Shown here piece after piece: positions 7,690-16,258 of a DNA stretch of 46,815 bases. Each line of letters starts with the position of its first letter. The stretch's first letter is position 1. The translations under genes and the position numbers were made by a program. The notes under the pieces are model-generated. The model did not search any database. It worked only from the letters and a program-made list of their open reading frames with translations, and was not told the origin of the DNA. The stretch is from Bacteroidaceae bacterium (lineage in GTDB: Bacteria > Bacteroidota > Bacteroidia > Bacteroidales > Bacteroidaceae). The stretch spans positions 1 to 46,815 of the forward strand of contig JAKSLN010000004.1 of assembly GCA_024401165.1 (NCBI GenBank), given 5' to 3'.

Positions 7690-8414
7690 AGCGTCTGCAT
7701 GAACGTTTCGCTCAGCGCTTCATTATCACGCTTGGTATAACGGATGTCGGTAAAGACTTGTGCCAAGGTCTCCTTCTTGTTTATCTCAACAAAATTCTGA
7801 TTTTCTGGCAGCTGTTCCTTTGGCGTGTAGAACTCGTCAATGGATTTAGGGGTATAAGGCTTATACGTCTCACTATGAACAAACGAAGCTACAGGAAGAC
7901 GGTCAGAAAGCGAAGGCGTTTCATCTGGCCAACCAACGGTTAGCGTTGCTACAGGCATAACTAACTTGGGGAGGTTAAGCACGTCAACAATCTGGCCTGG
8001 CATATAGACCGTGGTTCCCAGATAGCAGACACCCAAACCAGCCTCCTCCGCAAGACAACTGAACGTCTGCGTAAAGAGCAAAGCGTCGCTTGCAGCATTC
8101 ATAAAACTAAGAAAATTATCGTAACCAGGAACAGCCTTGCGATTGTTGCACCACTCAGTCGTACGATTGAAGTCTGCACAAATGGTGAGTACGACAGGAG
8201 CCCCCTTTACCATAGGCTGATTGAAATGGGCAGGCGACAGTTTTTCCTTCATCTGGTCATCACGCGTGACAACAACGCTGTAGAGCTGCAGGTTACCCAT
8301 CGTCTGCGTACGAGCTGACGCTTCGAGCAAAGCATTCAGCAGTTCCTCACTCACCTCCTTATTCTTATCGTACTTGCGTACCGAAGCACGCTTTTTCATC
8401 ACATCTATCAACAT
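7665..8414 (-). CDS. Nitroreductase-family flavoprotein
   Basis: A 249-residue protein of the FMN-dependent nitroreductase/NAD(P)H oxidoreductase fold. Evidence is the N-terminal KKRASVRKYDKNKEVSEELL (phosphate-binding Arg residues of the family), the ASARTQTMGNLQLYSVVV segment, EEAGLGVCYLGTTVYMPGQI, and a VATLTVGWPDETP motif near the end of the core. Reduction of quinones, flavins or nitro compounds is the usual activity; the true substrate is unknown. ATG at 8414 is preferred over the GTG two codons upstream. The last codons lie within the shared terminator hairpin, so translation to the end runs through the stem. Confidence 0.85.
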   Translation of the reverse strand: MLIDVMKKRASVRKYDKNKEVSEELLNALLEASARTQTMGNLQLYSVVVTRDDQMKEKLSPAHFNQPMVKGAPVVLTICADFNRTTEWCNNRKAVPGYDNFLSFMNAASDALLFTQTFSCLAEEAGLGVCYLGTTVYMPGQIVDVLNLPKLVMPVATLTVGWPDETPSLSDRLPVASFVHSETYKPYTPKSIDEFYTPKEQLPENQNFVEINKKETLAQVFTDIRYTKRDNEALSETFMQTLKKQGFIS

Positions 8415-8488
8415 ATACACCTTATTATATTAAATATAGGGCAAAGTTATGGACAAAAAGCGAGATTTAGAAATATTCGAGTAGATAT

Positions 8489-8520
8489 TTTGGCAGAACA
8501 AGAAATTTTGTGTATTTTTG
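8489..8520 (+). promoter_or_regulatory. Promoter TTTG-N20-TATTTTTG for the RNR-like gene and folB
   Basis: TTTG at 8489-8492 and TATTTTTG at 8513-8520 with a 20-bp spacer. The start of transcription should be near 8527, only about 11 nt before the ATG at 8538, and this argues against the upstream TTG start at 8490. Confidence 0.75.
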
Positions 8521-8537
8521 CATGTAAATCTACGACA

Positions 8538-9161
8538 ATGAACAAGCAACAACAAATTGCACACAAAATCGCAGAAGCAGGGCAAAGACTTCAGCGTCCA
8601 CTCACTGAAGAGGAGATTCTTTGTATCATTACGAGCATTGATCCTCACAGCAAGGAGGAGGAAGAGTACGAACACGACAACGAGATCATCGAATCACGCC
8701 CAACCATACTTGACTGCGATGTTGTTCGCTTCCAGAACAAGAAGGAAAAGTGGGTGGCATTTGTAGGTCTTCTCAACAATCGTCCCTACGAGATCTTCAC
8801 CGGTCTAATGGACGACGAAGAAGGCATACTTTTGCCAAAGAGCGTCACAAAAGGCCGCATAATCAAAGCATCCAACCCCGACGGCACCCATCGCTATGAC
8901 TTCCAATTCGAAAATAAGCGTGGCTACAAGACAACGGTAGAGGGCCTCTCCAGCAAATTCAACAAAGAATACTGGAACTACGCAAAATTAATCTCTGGCG
9001 TACTGCGTTATCACATGCCTCTTGAACGCGTAATTCATCTTGTATCAACACTTTCACTTGACGACGAAAGTATCAACACCTGGAAGATTGGTGTTGAACG
9101 AGCTTTGAAGAAATACCTACCTTCATTTTGCGAAGAGACCCAAGAGGCTACCGAGGAATGA
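8538..9161 (+). CDS. Stand-alone homologue of the C-terminal region of B12-dependent ribonucleotide reductase
   Basis: A 207-residue protein. From about residue 54 it closely resembles, as far as I recall that family, the tail of adenosylcobalamin-dependent (class II) ribonucleotide reductases of Bacteroidales: RPTILDCDVVRFQN, WVAFVGLLNNRPYEIFTGL (72-90), GYKTTVEGLS, FNKEYWNYAKLISGVLRY and ESINTWKIGVERALKKYLP. The catalytic barrel with its radical-site cysteines is absent, and upstream DNA is the divergent nitroreductase gene, so this is not a simple frameshifted remnant in place. The C-terminal paired cysteines of the full enzyme are also missing (only Cys199). It has its own promoter and overlaps folB by ATGA, which suggests a working gene. 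Its role is unknown; an accessory or regulatory role in nucleotide metabolism is only a guess. Confidence 0.75.
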   Translation: MNKQQQIAHKIAEAGQRLQRPLTEEEILCIITSIDPHSKEEEEYEHDNEIIESRPTILDCDVVRFQNKKEKWVAFVGLLNNRPYEIFTGLMDDEEGILLPKSVTKGRIIKASNPDGTHRYDFQFENKRGYKTTVEGLSSKFNKEYWNYAKLISGVLRYHMPLERVIHLVSTLSLDDESINTWKIGVERALKKYLPSFCEETQEATEE

Positions 9162-9511
9162 AAATCAAACTCAAAGATATCAGACTCTTTGCACGTCATG
9201 GAGTGATGCAAGACGAGCAAACCATCGGCGCCTGGTTCCGCGTATCCTTGTCCGTCTCTGCTGATGTGGAAAAAGCCACCTTTACAGACAACCTTGAAGA
9301 CACACTCAGCTACGCCACAATGGCAGACATCATCAAGGAAGAAATGGAGAAACCGAGCAAACTCCTTGAGCACGTAGCAGGTCGAATGGCAAGAAGAATA
9401 TTAATCGAAATGCCAGACATCAAGGAACTGACGATTACCGTCAGCAAAGAGAACCCACCCATCGGCATGGAATGCGAGTCGTCAAGCGTTGAACTAACAT
9501 TAGGCAGATAA
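9158..9511 (+). CDS. folB: Dihydroneopterin aldolase
   Basis: A 117-residue enzyme of folate synthesis that converts 7,8-dihydroneopterin to 6-hydroxymethyl-7,8-dihydropterin and glycolaldehyde. The family pattern is clear: IKLKDIRLFARHGVMQDEQ at the start, FRVSLSVSADVEKA, the DTLSYATMADIIKEEM helix, KLLEHVAGRMARRI, and the closing TITVSKENPPIGMECESSSVELTL. The start at 9158 overlaps the previous stop codon (ATGA), so the two are translationally coupled. It is the last gene of the unit, and a terminator follows 54 nt downstream. Confidence 0.93.
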   Translation: MKIKLKDIRLFARHGVMQDEQTIGAWFRVSLSVSADVEKATFTDNLEDTLSYATMADIIKEEMEKPSKLLEHVAGRMARRILIEMPDIKELTITVSKENPPIGMECESSSVELTLGR

Positions 9512-9565
9512 GACTTCACAAGTGGAAAAATGTTAGCAAAAAACGGATAATTTATCACTAAACTG

Positions 9566-9595
9566 CACATTTGGGATACCAAGTGTGTTTTTTTT
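9566..9595 (+). terminator. Terminator after folB
   Basis: CACATTTGG (9566-9574) pairs with CCAAGTGTG (9579-9587) through a GATA loop with one T.G pair, followed by eight T. Confidence 0.9.
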
Positions 9596-9628
9596 GCGCA
9601 AAAAAATAATAAATTCACATTTTTTTAG

Positions 9629-9636
9629 TAATTTTG
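9629..9636 (+). promoter_or_regulatory. Probable -7 element (TAATTTTG) of the decarboxylase operon
   Basis: It matches TAnnTTTG and is 37 nt before the gamma-subunit ATG. No correctly spaced TTTG is present upstream, where the DNA is A/T-rich. Confidence 0.5.
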
Positions 9637-9673
9637 CACGGGAATAAAAAGATTGAAATAAGTATATTTTATT

Positions 9674-9931
9674 ATGGAGAATTTAGGTATTGGTATCGAG
9701 CTCATGATAGTGGGCATGCTCACCGTATTTTGTATTTTGCTCATTGTTATCAATTTGGGCAAAGTGCTCATCAACGTCGTCAACAAGATTGCTCCTGAAG
9801 AAGTCGCTGCTCCCAAGAAAGCCGCAGCTGCTCCTGCAGCAATTGACGCAACCACAATGGCGATCCTCGAGCAAGCTGTCAGCCAGATTACAGGCGGCAA
9901 AGGCCATGTTGCCAGCGCAAAAAAGATTTAA
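9674..9931 (+). CDS. oadG: Na+-pumping decarboxylase, gamma subunit (OadG family)
   Basis: An 85-residue protein with one membrane helix at about residues 8-30 (GIELMIVGMLTVFCILLIVINLGKVL), then an Ala/Pro-rich linker (APKKAAAAPAA) and a short C-terminal tail. In oxaloacetate decarboxylases and related pumps, the gamma subunit anchors the soluble alpha subunit to the membrane beta subunit. Being first in the order gamma-alpha-beta supports the call, since small proteins of this type are otherwise hard to name. The tail lacks the His-rich zinc ligand seen in some gamma subunits. Confidence 0.85.
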   Translation: MENLGIGIELMIVGMLTVFCILLIVINLGKVLINVVNKIAPEEVAAPKKAAAAPAAIDATTMAILEQAVSQITGGKGHVASAKKI

Positions 9932-10071
9932 TAAAAGACACCTACTCGAGCCTTCAGAGAACCGCACCTAATCATAGGTACTATTTGTTGCATTTTGTCT
10001 TCAAATAGCGAATGTATTTCTGACAGGCACGCAGAAATCGCAGTCAATAAAAAAATAAAAAGCAATAGTAT

Positions 10072-11907
10072 ATGAAAAGAGAAGTTAAGTTCAGCTTGGT
10101 CTTCCGCGACATGTGGCAGAGCGCAGGCAAGTATCAGCCTCGTGTAGACCAGCTCGTTAAAGTAGCTCCCGCTATCATCAAGATGGGATGCTTCGACCGT
10201 GTAGAGACCAATGGTGGTGGCTTCGAGCAGGTCAATCTGCTCTATGGCGAGAACCCCAACAAGAGCGTCCGTGAGTGGACAAAGCCTTTCCACGAGGCTG
10301 GCATCCAGACACACATGCTTGACCGTGCACTCAATGGTCTCCGCATGAGTCCCTGTCCTACCGACGTCCGCAAGCTTTTCTATAAGGTGAAGAAGATTCA
10401 GGGTACCGACATCACACGTATCTTCTGCGGTCTGAACGACCCCCGCAACGTCATCCCCTCTATCCAGTACGCTCACGAGGGTGGCATGATTGCACAGGCT
10501 TCACTCTGCATCACCTATTCTCCCATCCATACCGTTGAGTATTACGTCAACCTGGCCAAGACCTTCATCGATGCCGGTGCCGACGAGATCTGCCTGAAGG
10601 ACATGGCTGGTATCGGCCGTCCCGTCAGCCTTGGCGAGATCGTGAAAGGCATCAAGGCTTACAAGGAGGACATCATCATCCAGTATCACTCACACGCAGG
10701 TCCTGGCTTCAACATGGCCTCTATCCTCGAGGTGGCTGAGGCTGGTTGCGACTACATCGATACCGGTATGTCTCCCCTCTCTTGGGGTACCGGCCACGCC
10801 GACATCATCGCCGTTCAGGAGATGCTGAAGGACGCTGGCTTCAAGGTGAAGGACATCAACATGGAGGCTTACATGGAGGTGCGCACCATGATTCAGGAGA
10901 TGTGCGACGACTTCCTCGGCTACTACATCCCCGAGCTCAACCACCTCAACAACTCACTCCTCGTCAAGCCCGGTCTGCCCGGCGGTATGATGGGTTCACT
11001 GATGACCGACCTCGAGGACAACCTCAAGAGCCTCAACAAGTGGAAGGTGAAGAACAACCAGCCCGAGCTGACCACCGACCAGCTGCTCGTGAAGCTCTTC
11101 GACGAGGTGGCCTACGTATGGCCCAAGGTGGGTTATCCCTGCCTCGTAACTCCTTTCTCTCAGTACGTTAAGAACCTGGCGCTGATGAACGTCATCCAGA
11201 TGGAGAAGGGCAAGGCTCGCTGGAGCATGATTGCCGACAACATCTGGGACATGATCCTCGGCAAGAGCGGTCAGCTGCCTGGCCCCGTGGCACAGGAACT
11301 CATCGACATGGCAAAGGCCGAAGGCCGCGAGTTCGAGACCAACGATCCTCAGTCTTACTATCCCGACAAGCTGGACGAGTTCCGCAAGGAGATGCAGGAG
11401 AACGGCTGGGAGCTGGGCGAGGACGACGAGGAGCTCTTCGAGCTGGCTATGCACCCCGAGCAGTACCGTGCTTACAAGAGCGGTAAGGCTAAGGCCGACT
11501 TCGAGAAGGATCTCGCAGACCGCAAGGCTAAGAAGAACGCTCCCAAGGGCGACCTGCCCAAGAGTGTTAAGGTTAGCGTTAATGGCGCAACCTACGAGGT
11601 TAACATTGCTTACGGCAACGAGGCACCCGCTGCCACAGCAGCACCTGCTGCCGCTGCTGCTCCTGCAGGCGAAGGCGTAGACGTTCTTGCTCCTCTGGAG
11701 GGTAAGTTCTACCTCGTTAAGGACAACTCAGAAACCGCAAAGAAGGTTGGCGATGCTGTTAAGGCAGGCGACACCCTCGGTTACATCGAGGCTATGAAGA
11801 CCTTCAATGCTATACGCGCAGACTTCGACGGTGTCATCACAGGCATCCTCGCAAACAGCGGCGACTCCGTTGAGGAGGACGATCCAATCTTCAAGATTGC
11901 AAAGTAA
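10072..11907 (+). CDS. oadA: Biotin-dependent oxaloacetate decarboxylase-type alpha subunit (carboxyltransferase plus biotin domain)
   Basis: A 611-residue soluble subunit that moves CO2 from an oxo-acid to its own biotin, as the first step of Na+-coupled decarboxylation. The carboxyltransferase TIM barrel is at the N-terminus: metal ligand Asp in RDMWQS, CLKDMAG with the carboxylated Lys176, and YHSHAG with His206 and His208. A helical conserved domain follows, then an Ala/Pro-rich hinge at about 525-540 and a C-terminal biotinyl domain with EAMKT, biotin on Lys576. The first motif, SLVFRDMWQS, departs from the common DTTLRDAHQS, and the wall of the active site reads SPLSWGTGH, so this is a divergent branch and the substrate (oxaloacetate) is inferred. 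Codon choice (CGT, GGT, CTG) suggests high expression. Confidence 0.9.
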   Translation: MKREVKFSLVFRDMWQSAGKYQPRVDQLVKVAPAIIKMGCFDRVETNGGGFEQVNLLYGENPNKSVREWTKPFHEAGIQTHMLDRALNGLRMSPCPTDVRKLFYKVKKIQGTDITRIFCGLNDPRNVIPSIQYAHEGGMIAQASLCITYSPIHTVEYYVNLAKTFIDAGADEICLKDMAGIGRPVSLGEIVKGIKAYKEDIIIQYHSHAGPGFNMASILEVAEAGCDYIDTGMSPLSWGTGHADIIAVQEMLKDAGFKVKDINMEAYMEVRTMIQEMCDDFLGYYIPELNHLNNSLLVKPGLPGGMMGSLMTDLEDNLKSLNKWKVKNNQPELTTDQLLVKLFDEVAYVWPKVGYPCLVTPFSQYVKNLALMNVIQMEKGKARWSMIADNIWDMILGKSGQLPGPVAQELIDMAKAEGREFETNDPQSYYPDKLDEFRKEMQENGWELGEDDEELFELAMHPEQYRAYKSGKAKADFEKDLADRKAKKNAPKGDLPKSVKVSVNGATYEVNIAYGNEAPAATAAPAAAAAPAGEGVDVLAPLEGKFYLVKDNSETAKKVGDAVKAGDTLGYIEAMKTFNAIRADFDGVITGILANSGDSVEEDDPIFKIAK

Positions 11908-11926
11908 GTAAAATAAGGTAAAAACT

Positions 11927-13213
11927 ATGCAAGAAATTTTAAATAACTTGTGGAACATGACTGCGCTGAGTGACATCGGTGCACAGCCCACGTTCCTCAT
12001 CATGTACCTGCTTGCCTTCGTGCTGCTCTATCTGGGCATCGTGAAGAAGTACGAGCCACTGCTGCTTATCCCCATCGCTTTCGGTGTGTTGATTGCCAAC
12101 TTCCCTGGCGGCGAGATGGGTGTGTACGGAGCAGTAAATGCCACCATCAATGGTGTTGATTACGAAAACGTCATCAAGTTGTCCGACGGTTCTTTCTGGG
12201 TTGATGCCAACGGCATACCCTACAACATTTACCACGTAGGACTGCCCCAGATTGCTCACGACCTTGGTTTGATGAACTACCTCTATTATGCACTCATCAA
12301 GTCTGGTCTTCTGCCTCCCATCATCTTCATGGGTGTTGGTGCGCTGACTGACTTTGGTCCTATGCTCCGCAACCTGAAGCTTTCAATCTTCGGTGCTGCT
12401 GCACAGATGGGTATCTTCACCGTACTGCTCGTTGCCATCCTGGCAGGTTTCACTCCAAAGGAGGCAGGTTCACTGGGTATCATTGGTGGTGCTGACGGTC
12501 CTACCGCTATCTACACAACCATCAAGTTGGCTCCCCACATGCTAGGTCCCATCGCTATTGCAGCCTACAGCTACATGGCATTGGTTCCCGTTATCATTCC
12601 CCTCGTTGTACGTTGCCTGTGCACCCGCAAGGAGTTGACGATCAACATGAAGGAGCAAGACAAACTCTACCCCAACAAGACAGAGATTAAGAACATGCGT
12701 GCGCTGAAGATCATCTTCCCCATTGCAGTAACAACAATCGTGGCCATCTTCGTTCCCTCTGCAGTCAGCCTCATCGGTATGCTGATGTTCGGTAACCTCT
12801 TGAAGGAGATTGGTTCTGACACATTCCGCCTCTTCGATGCAGCAAGCAACGGCATCATGAACGCTGCCACCATCTTCCTCGGTCTTTGTGTAGGTGCAAC
12901 CATGACAGTAGACGCCTTCCTTAACATCCAGACCCTGGGCATTGTTGCCGGTGGTTTCTGCGCCTTCGCACTCTCAATTGCCAGTGGTATCTGCATGGTC
13001 AAGATTTGGAACCTTTTTGCCAAGAAGAAGATCAATCCCCTCATCGGTGCTACCGGTCTTTCTGCTGTGCCCATGGCAAGTCGTGTGTGCAACGAGATCA
13101 GTACCAAGTACGATCCCAAGAACCACGTCCTCAACTACTGTATGGCCTCTAACATCTCTGGTGTTATCGGTTCTGCCGTAGCAGCAGGTGTGCTGATCAG
13201 TTTCCTGTCGTAA
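11927..13213 (+). CDS. oadB: Na+-translocating decarboxylase, beta subunit
   Basis: A 428-residue integral membrane protein, start 19 nt after the alpha gene. It has about nine or more hydrophobic helices and the signature GIIGGADGPTAIYTT, including Asp190, corresponding to the essential Na+-site aspartate of OadB. A second polar membrane segment (GATGLSAVPMASRVCNE) near the C-terminus also matches the family. It releases CO2 from carboxybiotin and pumps sodium outward, so the operon would make a sodium gradient from a decarboxylation, as in anaerobes that route carbon through oxaloacetate toward succinate and propionate. A large extramembrane loop at about 60-110 is typical. Confidence 0.95.
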   Translation: MQEILNNLWNMTALSDIGAQPTFLIMYLLAFVLLYLGIVKKYEPLLLIPIAFGVLIANFPGGEMGVYGAVNATINGVDYENVIKLSDGSFWVDANGIPYNIYHVGLPQIAHDLGLMNYLYYALIKSGLLPPIIFMGVGALTDFGPMLRNLKLSIFGAAAQMGIFTVLLVAILAGFTPKEAGSLGIIGGADGPTAIYTTIKLAPHMLGPIAIAAYSYMALVPVIIPLVVRCLCTRKELTINMKEQDKLYPNKTEIKNMRALKIIFPIAVTTIVAIFVPSAVSLIGMLMFGNLLKEIGSDTFRLFDAASNGIMNAATIFLGLCVGATMTVDAFLNIQTLGIVAGGFCAFALSIASGICMVKIWNLFAKKKINPLIGATGLSAVPMASRVCNEISTKYDPKNHVLNYCMASNISGVIGSAVAAGVLISFLS

Positions 13214-13235
13214 GCAAACAATTACAAGAAATAGC

Positions 13236-13283
13236 AAACCGCAAATTGGGGGTGGCACTATGCTCCTGGTTTGCGGTTTTCTT
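13236..13283 (+). terminator. Terminator-like hairpin after the decarboxylase operon
   Basis: AAACCGCAAA (13236-13245) pairs perfectly with TTTGCGGTTT (13270-13279) over a 24-nt loop, followed by a short T/C tract. The weak T run may allow read-through into the next gene. Confidence 0.65.
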
Positions 13284-13309
13284 CTATCCACAGCCAAAAA
13301 AGTAACAAA

Positions 13310-14029
13310 ATGTTAGGAACCATAGTCAACACATCAACCATCCTCATCGGTGGCGCTTTCGGAGCCATAGTCAGATCTGGCATAGGTGAAAAATATAAGA
13401 AAGTGCTTTTCGAAGCGCTGGGACTTTGTTGTCTCGTGCTTGGCATGAACGCTTCGCTTCCCAACATGGCCAAGAGCGAGTTTCCCGTCATGTTCATTAT
13501 CAGTCTGGCCATAGGAGGAATTGTTGGAACGAAACTAGACCTTTCAGGCAGAATAGATCGCATGAATGCGAAGCTTAACGCTCGCTCAGGCAAGGAGAGC
13601 AACGCACTAAATGGACTTGTTACAGGACTTCTGCTCTACTGTATTGGAACCTTTTCCATTGTCGGTCCCGTACTATCCGCTCTCTCCCCCACCCAAGGAT
13701 GGGCAATCAGCGAGTCAGCTAACACCTATTTATATACAAACGCTACACTTGACCTTGTCACCTCTGCGGTTCTTGCTGCTTCATTTGGATGGATTATGCT
13801 CCTTGCAGCCCCGGTCCTCTTCTGCTGGCAAGGCATGTTCTATGCCATCGGTTACTTTTGCGGCGACGGAATGCCCGAACCAATGCGAACGGAACTAAGC
13901 ATCGTCGGAGGAGTCTTGATTGTCAGCTCTGGTCTCGGCATCCTCGGAATCAAGGACTGCAAAACGGTTAACCTACTGCCCTCATTGTTGATTCCCGTCA
14001 TCTTTTACCTAATAAAAGGTTTATTATAA
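13310..14029 (+). CDS. DUF554-family membrane protein
   Basis: A 239-residue protein with about six to seven membrane helices. The start LGTIVNTSTILIGGAFGAIVRSGIGEKYKK and the inner LGLCCLVLGMNASL, GGIVGTKLDL and LVTSAVLAASFGWIMLLAAPVLF segments fit the YdfK/DUF554 family, whose function is unknown (transport has been suggested). The ATG at 13310 is chosen because the longer frame would begin inside the terminator hairpin. It is 66 nt upstream of tex. Confidence 0.85.
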   Translation: MLGTIVNTSTILIGGAFGAIVRSGIGEKYKKVLFEALGLCCLVLGMNASLPNMAKSEFPVMFIISLAIGGIVGTKLDLSGRIDRMNAKLNARSGKESNALNGLVTGLLLYCIGTFSIVGPVLSALSPTQGWAISESANTYLYTNATLDLVTSAVLAASFGWIMLLAAPVLFCWQGMFYAIGYFCGDGMPEPMRTELSIVGGVLIVSSGLGILGIKDCKTVNLLPSLLIPVIFYLIKGLL

Positions 14030-14095
14030 AATTTCCACTAACACCCAAAAGTGTTCTATGGAAACCTCACAATCTAACAAAGGAACTGATATCCA

Positions 14096-16258
14096 ATGAA
14101 TTTCGCCAAGATAATTTCCGAGCGTACCGGTTTGCAAGAAAAGTACGTCGAGAACACCGTTGAACTACTGCAAGACGGCGCCACGATCCCCTTCATTTCG
14201 CGTTATCGCAAGGAACGTACGGGAGGAATGGACGAGGTACAGGTTGCCTGTGTGAGCGAACAGCTGGACAAACTGCAAGAGATGGAAAAGCGTAAGGCAA
14301 GCATCTTGGAAAGCATAGAGAAACAGGACAAACTAACAGACGAACTGCGCAAGCGTATTGAAACGTGTTGGGATGCCACTGAACTTGAAGACATTTACCT
14401 ACCTTACAAGCAGAAGCGTCGCACACGTGCTCAGGTTGCTCGCGAAGCCGGCCTAGAACCCATGGCAGACTGGTTGATGCGCCAGTTTCCCGACCCCATC
14501 TTGCAGAAAGCCAAGCAATACATTAATAAGGAGAAGGGCGTGGATACGGCAGAGGATGCCGTAAAGGGCGCAATGGATATCATTGCAGAACGCGTAAGCG
14601 AGAATGAGCGGGCACGCCAGACCGTTCGAGGACAATTCCGACGTACAGCCCACATCGTCAGCAAACTGGCAAAGGGAACTTCTGCCAAGGGAAGGGATCT
14701 TGAGGAAGAAGGACAGAAGTACCGCGATTACTTTGATTGGGACGAACCACTCAACCGATGCTCCAGTCATCGACTTTTGGCCATGCGCCGAGGCGAAGCC
14801 GAAGGAATCTTGCGCATCAGCATCACTATCGATGGCGAGGAAGCCATTGAACGCCTTGGCCGTCAATTCGTTCGAGGAAACAGCGAAGCAGCATGCCGAG
14901 TGCGCGAAGCTGTAGAAGACGGATACAAACGTCTGCTCTATCCCAGCATTGAGACAGAGTTTGCCGCCCTTTCGAGAGAGAAAGCTGAAGAGGAAGCCAT
15001 ACGCATCTTCGTACGCAACCTGGAACAACTACTCATGTCCTCTCCCCTTGGTCAAAAGCGTGTAATGGGCATAGACCCAGGTTTCAGAACAGGTTGTAAG
15101 GTCGTCTGCCTCGACAGCGAAGGCAATCTGCTCCACAACGAGGCCATCTATCCTCACCCACCCCGCAGCGAACGTATTCAAGCGATGCAGAAAATTCAGA
15201 ACCTTGTAAGACAATACAAGATAGAAGCCATCAGCATCGGCAACGGAACGGCCGGTCGTGAGACAGAAGACTTCATCAACCACATTGACCTACCAGAAAA
15301 CATTGAAGTTTATAGCGTTAGCGAAGATGGTGCCAGCATCTATTCTGCTTCGAAGATAGCTCGCGAAGAATTCCCGGACTACGATGTTACCGTGCGCGGA
15401 GCCGTTTCCATCGGACGCCGACTGATGGACCCACTGGCCGAACTAGTAAAGATAGACCCATCGAGCATTGGTGTCGGACAATACCAGAAGGACGTAAACC
15501 AGTCACAACTCAAGAAATCGCTCGACCAGACTGTAGAAAGCTGTGTCAACCGCGTGGGGGTCAATCTTAACACAGCATCCAAGCACTTGCTTACTTACAT
15601 TAGCGGCTTGGGCACAACCCTCGCCCAGAACATTGTAGACTACCGCAAGGAACACGGAGCCTTCCGTACACGCCGCGAACTCCTCAAGGTACCTCGCCTG
15701 GGCAACAAGGCCTACGAACAGGCGGCCGGATTCCTGCGTGTGCAAGATGGAGACGAACCGCTGGACAACTCGGCCGTGCACCCTGAGCGATACGAACTGG
15801 TTGGTCGTATGGCAAAGGACGTTGGCTGCAGCGTCAGCGACCTGCTAAAAGATAAGGCATGGCGCGAGAAAATCAGCATCCAGCACTACGTGTCCTCAGA
15901 GGTCGGTCTACCCACCCTTCAAGACATCATGAAGGAACTCGAGAAACCCGGCCGTGACCCACGCGAACCGCTCAAGGCATTCGCCTTTGACCCCACCATC
16001 CACGAAGTTGCCGACCTTCGACCCGGCATGATATTGCCTGGCATTGTGACCAACATCACCAATTTTGGAGCGTTCGTCGACGTTGGCGTACATACCAAGG
16101 GACTCGTACACGTGAGCCAGATGGCCGACAAGTTCGTCAAGGATCCGACCGAGATTGTCGCTTTGCACCAGCACGTGATGGTCAAGGTTCTGGAAGTGGA
16201 CATCAAGCGCGACCGTGTGAGCCTCTCCATGAAGGGAATGAACAACCAAACCCGATGA
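14096..16258 (+). CDS. tex: Tex family RNA-binding transcription accessory protein
   Basis: A 720-residue cytoplasmic protein with the full Tex layout: N-terminal helical domain with FISRYRKERTGGMDEV, a YqgF/RNase H-like domain beginning near residue 322 (RVMGIDPGFRTGCKVVCL), helix-hairpin-helix repeats from about 487 (NLNTASKHLLTYISGLG, then LKVPRLGNKAYEQAAGFLRV), and a C-terminal S1 domain at about 641-715 (GIVTNITNFGAFVDVGVHTKGLVHVSQM, ending VSLSMK). The family binds RNA and affects transcription and stress tolerance; the exact reaction is not settled. Its stop overlaps the start of the next gene (ATGA). Confidence 0.96.
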   Translation: MNFAKIISERTGLQEKYVENTVELLQDGATIPFISRYRKERTGGMDEVQVACVSEQLDKLQEMEKRKASILESIEKQDKLTDELRKRIETCWDATELEDIYLPYKQKRRTRAQVAREAGLEPMADWLMRQFPDPILQKAKQYINKEKGVDTAEDAVKGAMDIIAERVSENERARQTVRGQFRRTAHIVSKLAKGTSAKGRDLEEEGQKYRDYFDWDEPLNRCSSHRLLAMRRGEAEGILRISITIDGEEAIERLGRQFVRGNSEAACRVREAVEDGYKRLLYPSIETEFAALSREKAEEEAIRIFVRNLEQLLMSSPLGQKRVMGIDPGFRTGCKVVCLDSEGNLLHNEAIYPHPPRSERIQAMQKIQNLVRQYKIEAISIGNGTAGRETEDFINHIDLPENIEVYSVSEDGASIYSASKIAREEFPDYDVTVRGAVSIGRRLMDPLAELVKIDPSSIGVGQYQKDVNQSQLKKSLDQTVESCVNRVGVNLNTASKHLLTYISGLGTTLAQNIVDYRKEHGAFRTRRELLKVPRLGNKAYEQAAGFLRVQDGDEPLDNSAVHPERYELVGRMAKDVGCSVSDLLKDKAWREKISIQHYVSSEVGLPTLQDIMKELEKPGRDPREPLKAFAFDPTIHEVADLRPGMILPGIVTNITNFGAFVDVGVHTKGLVHVSQMADKFVKDPTEIVALHQHVMVKVLEVDIKRDRVSLSMKGMNNQTR

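Noticed and set aside
9937..10015. Small inverted repeats (CCTA/TAGG and CTATTTG/CAAATAG) between the gamma and alpha decarboxylase genes
   Set aside because: The stems are short, the loops large or A/T-rich, and there is no T run, so a terminator or riboswitch is not supported.
13285..13300. CTATCCACA, close to a DnaA box
   Set aside because: A single near match, and another TTGTCCACA at 19109, far from dnaA and without clustering, do not support an origin.
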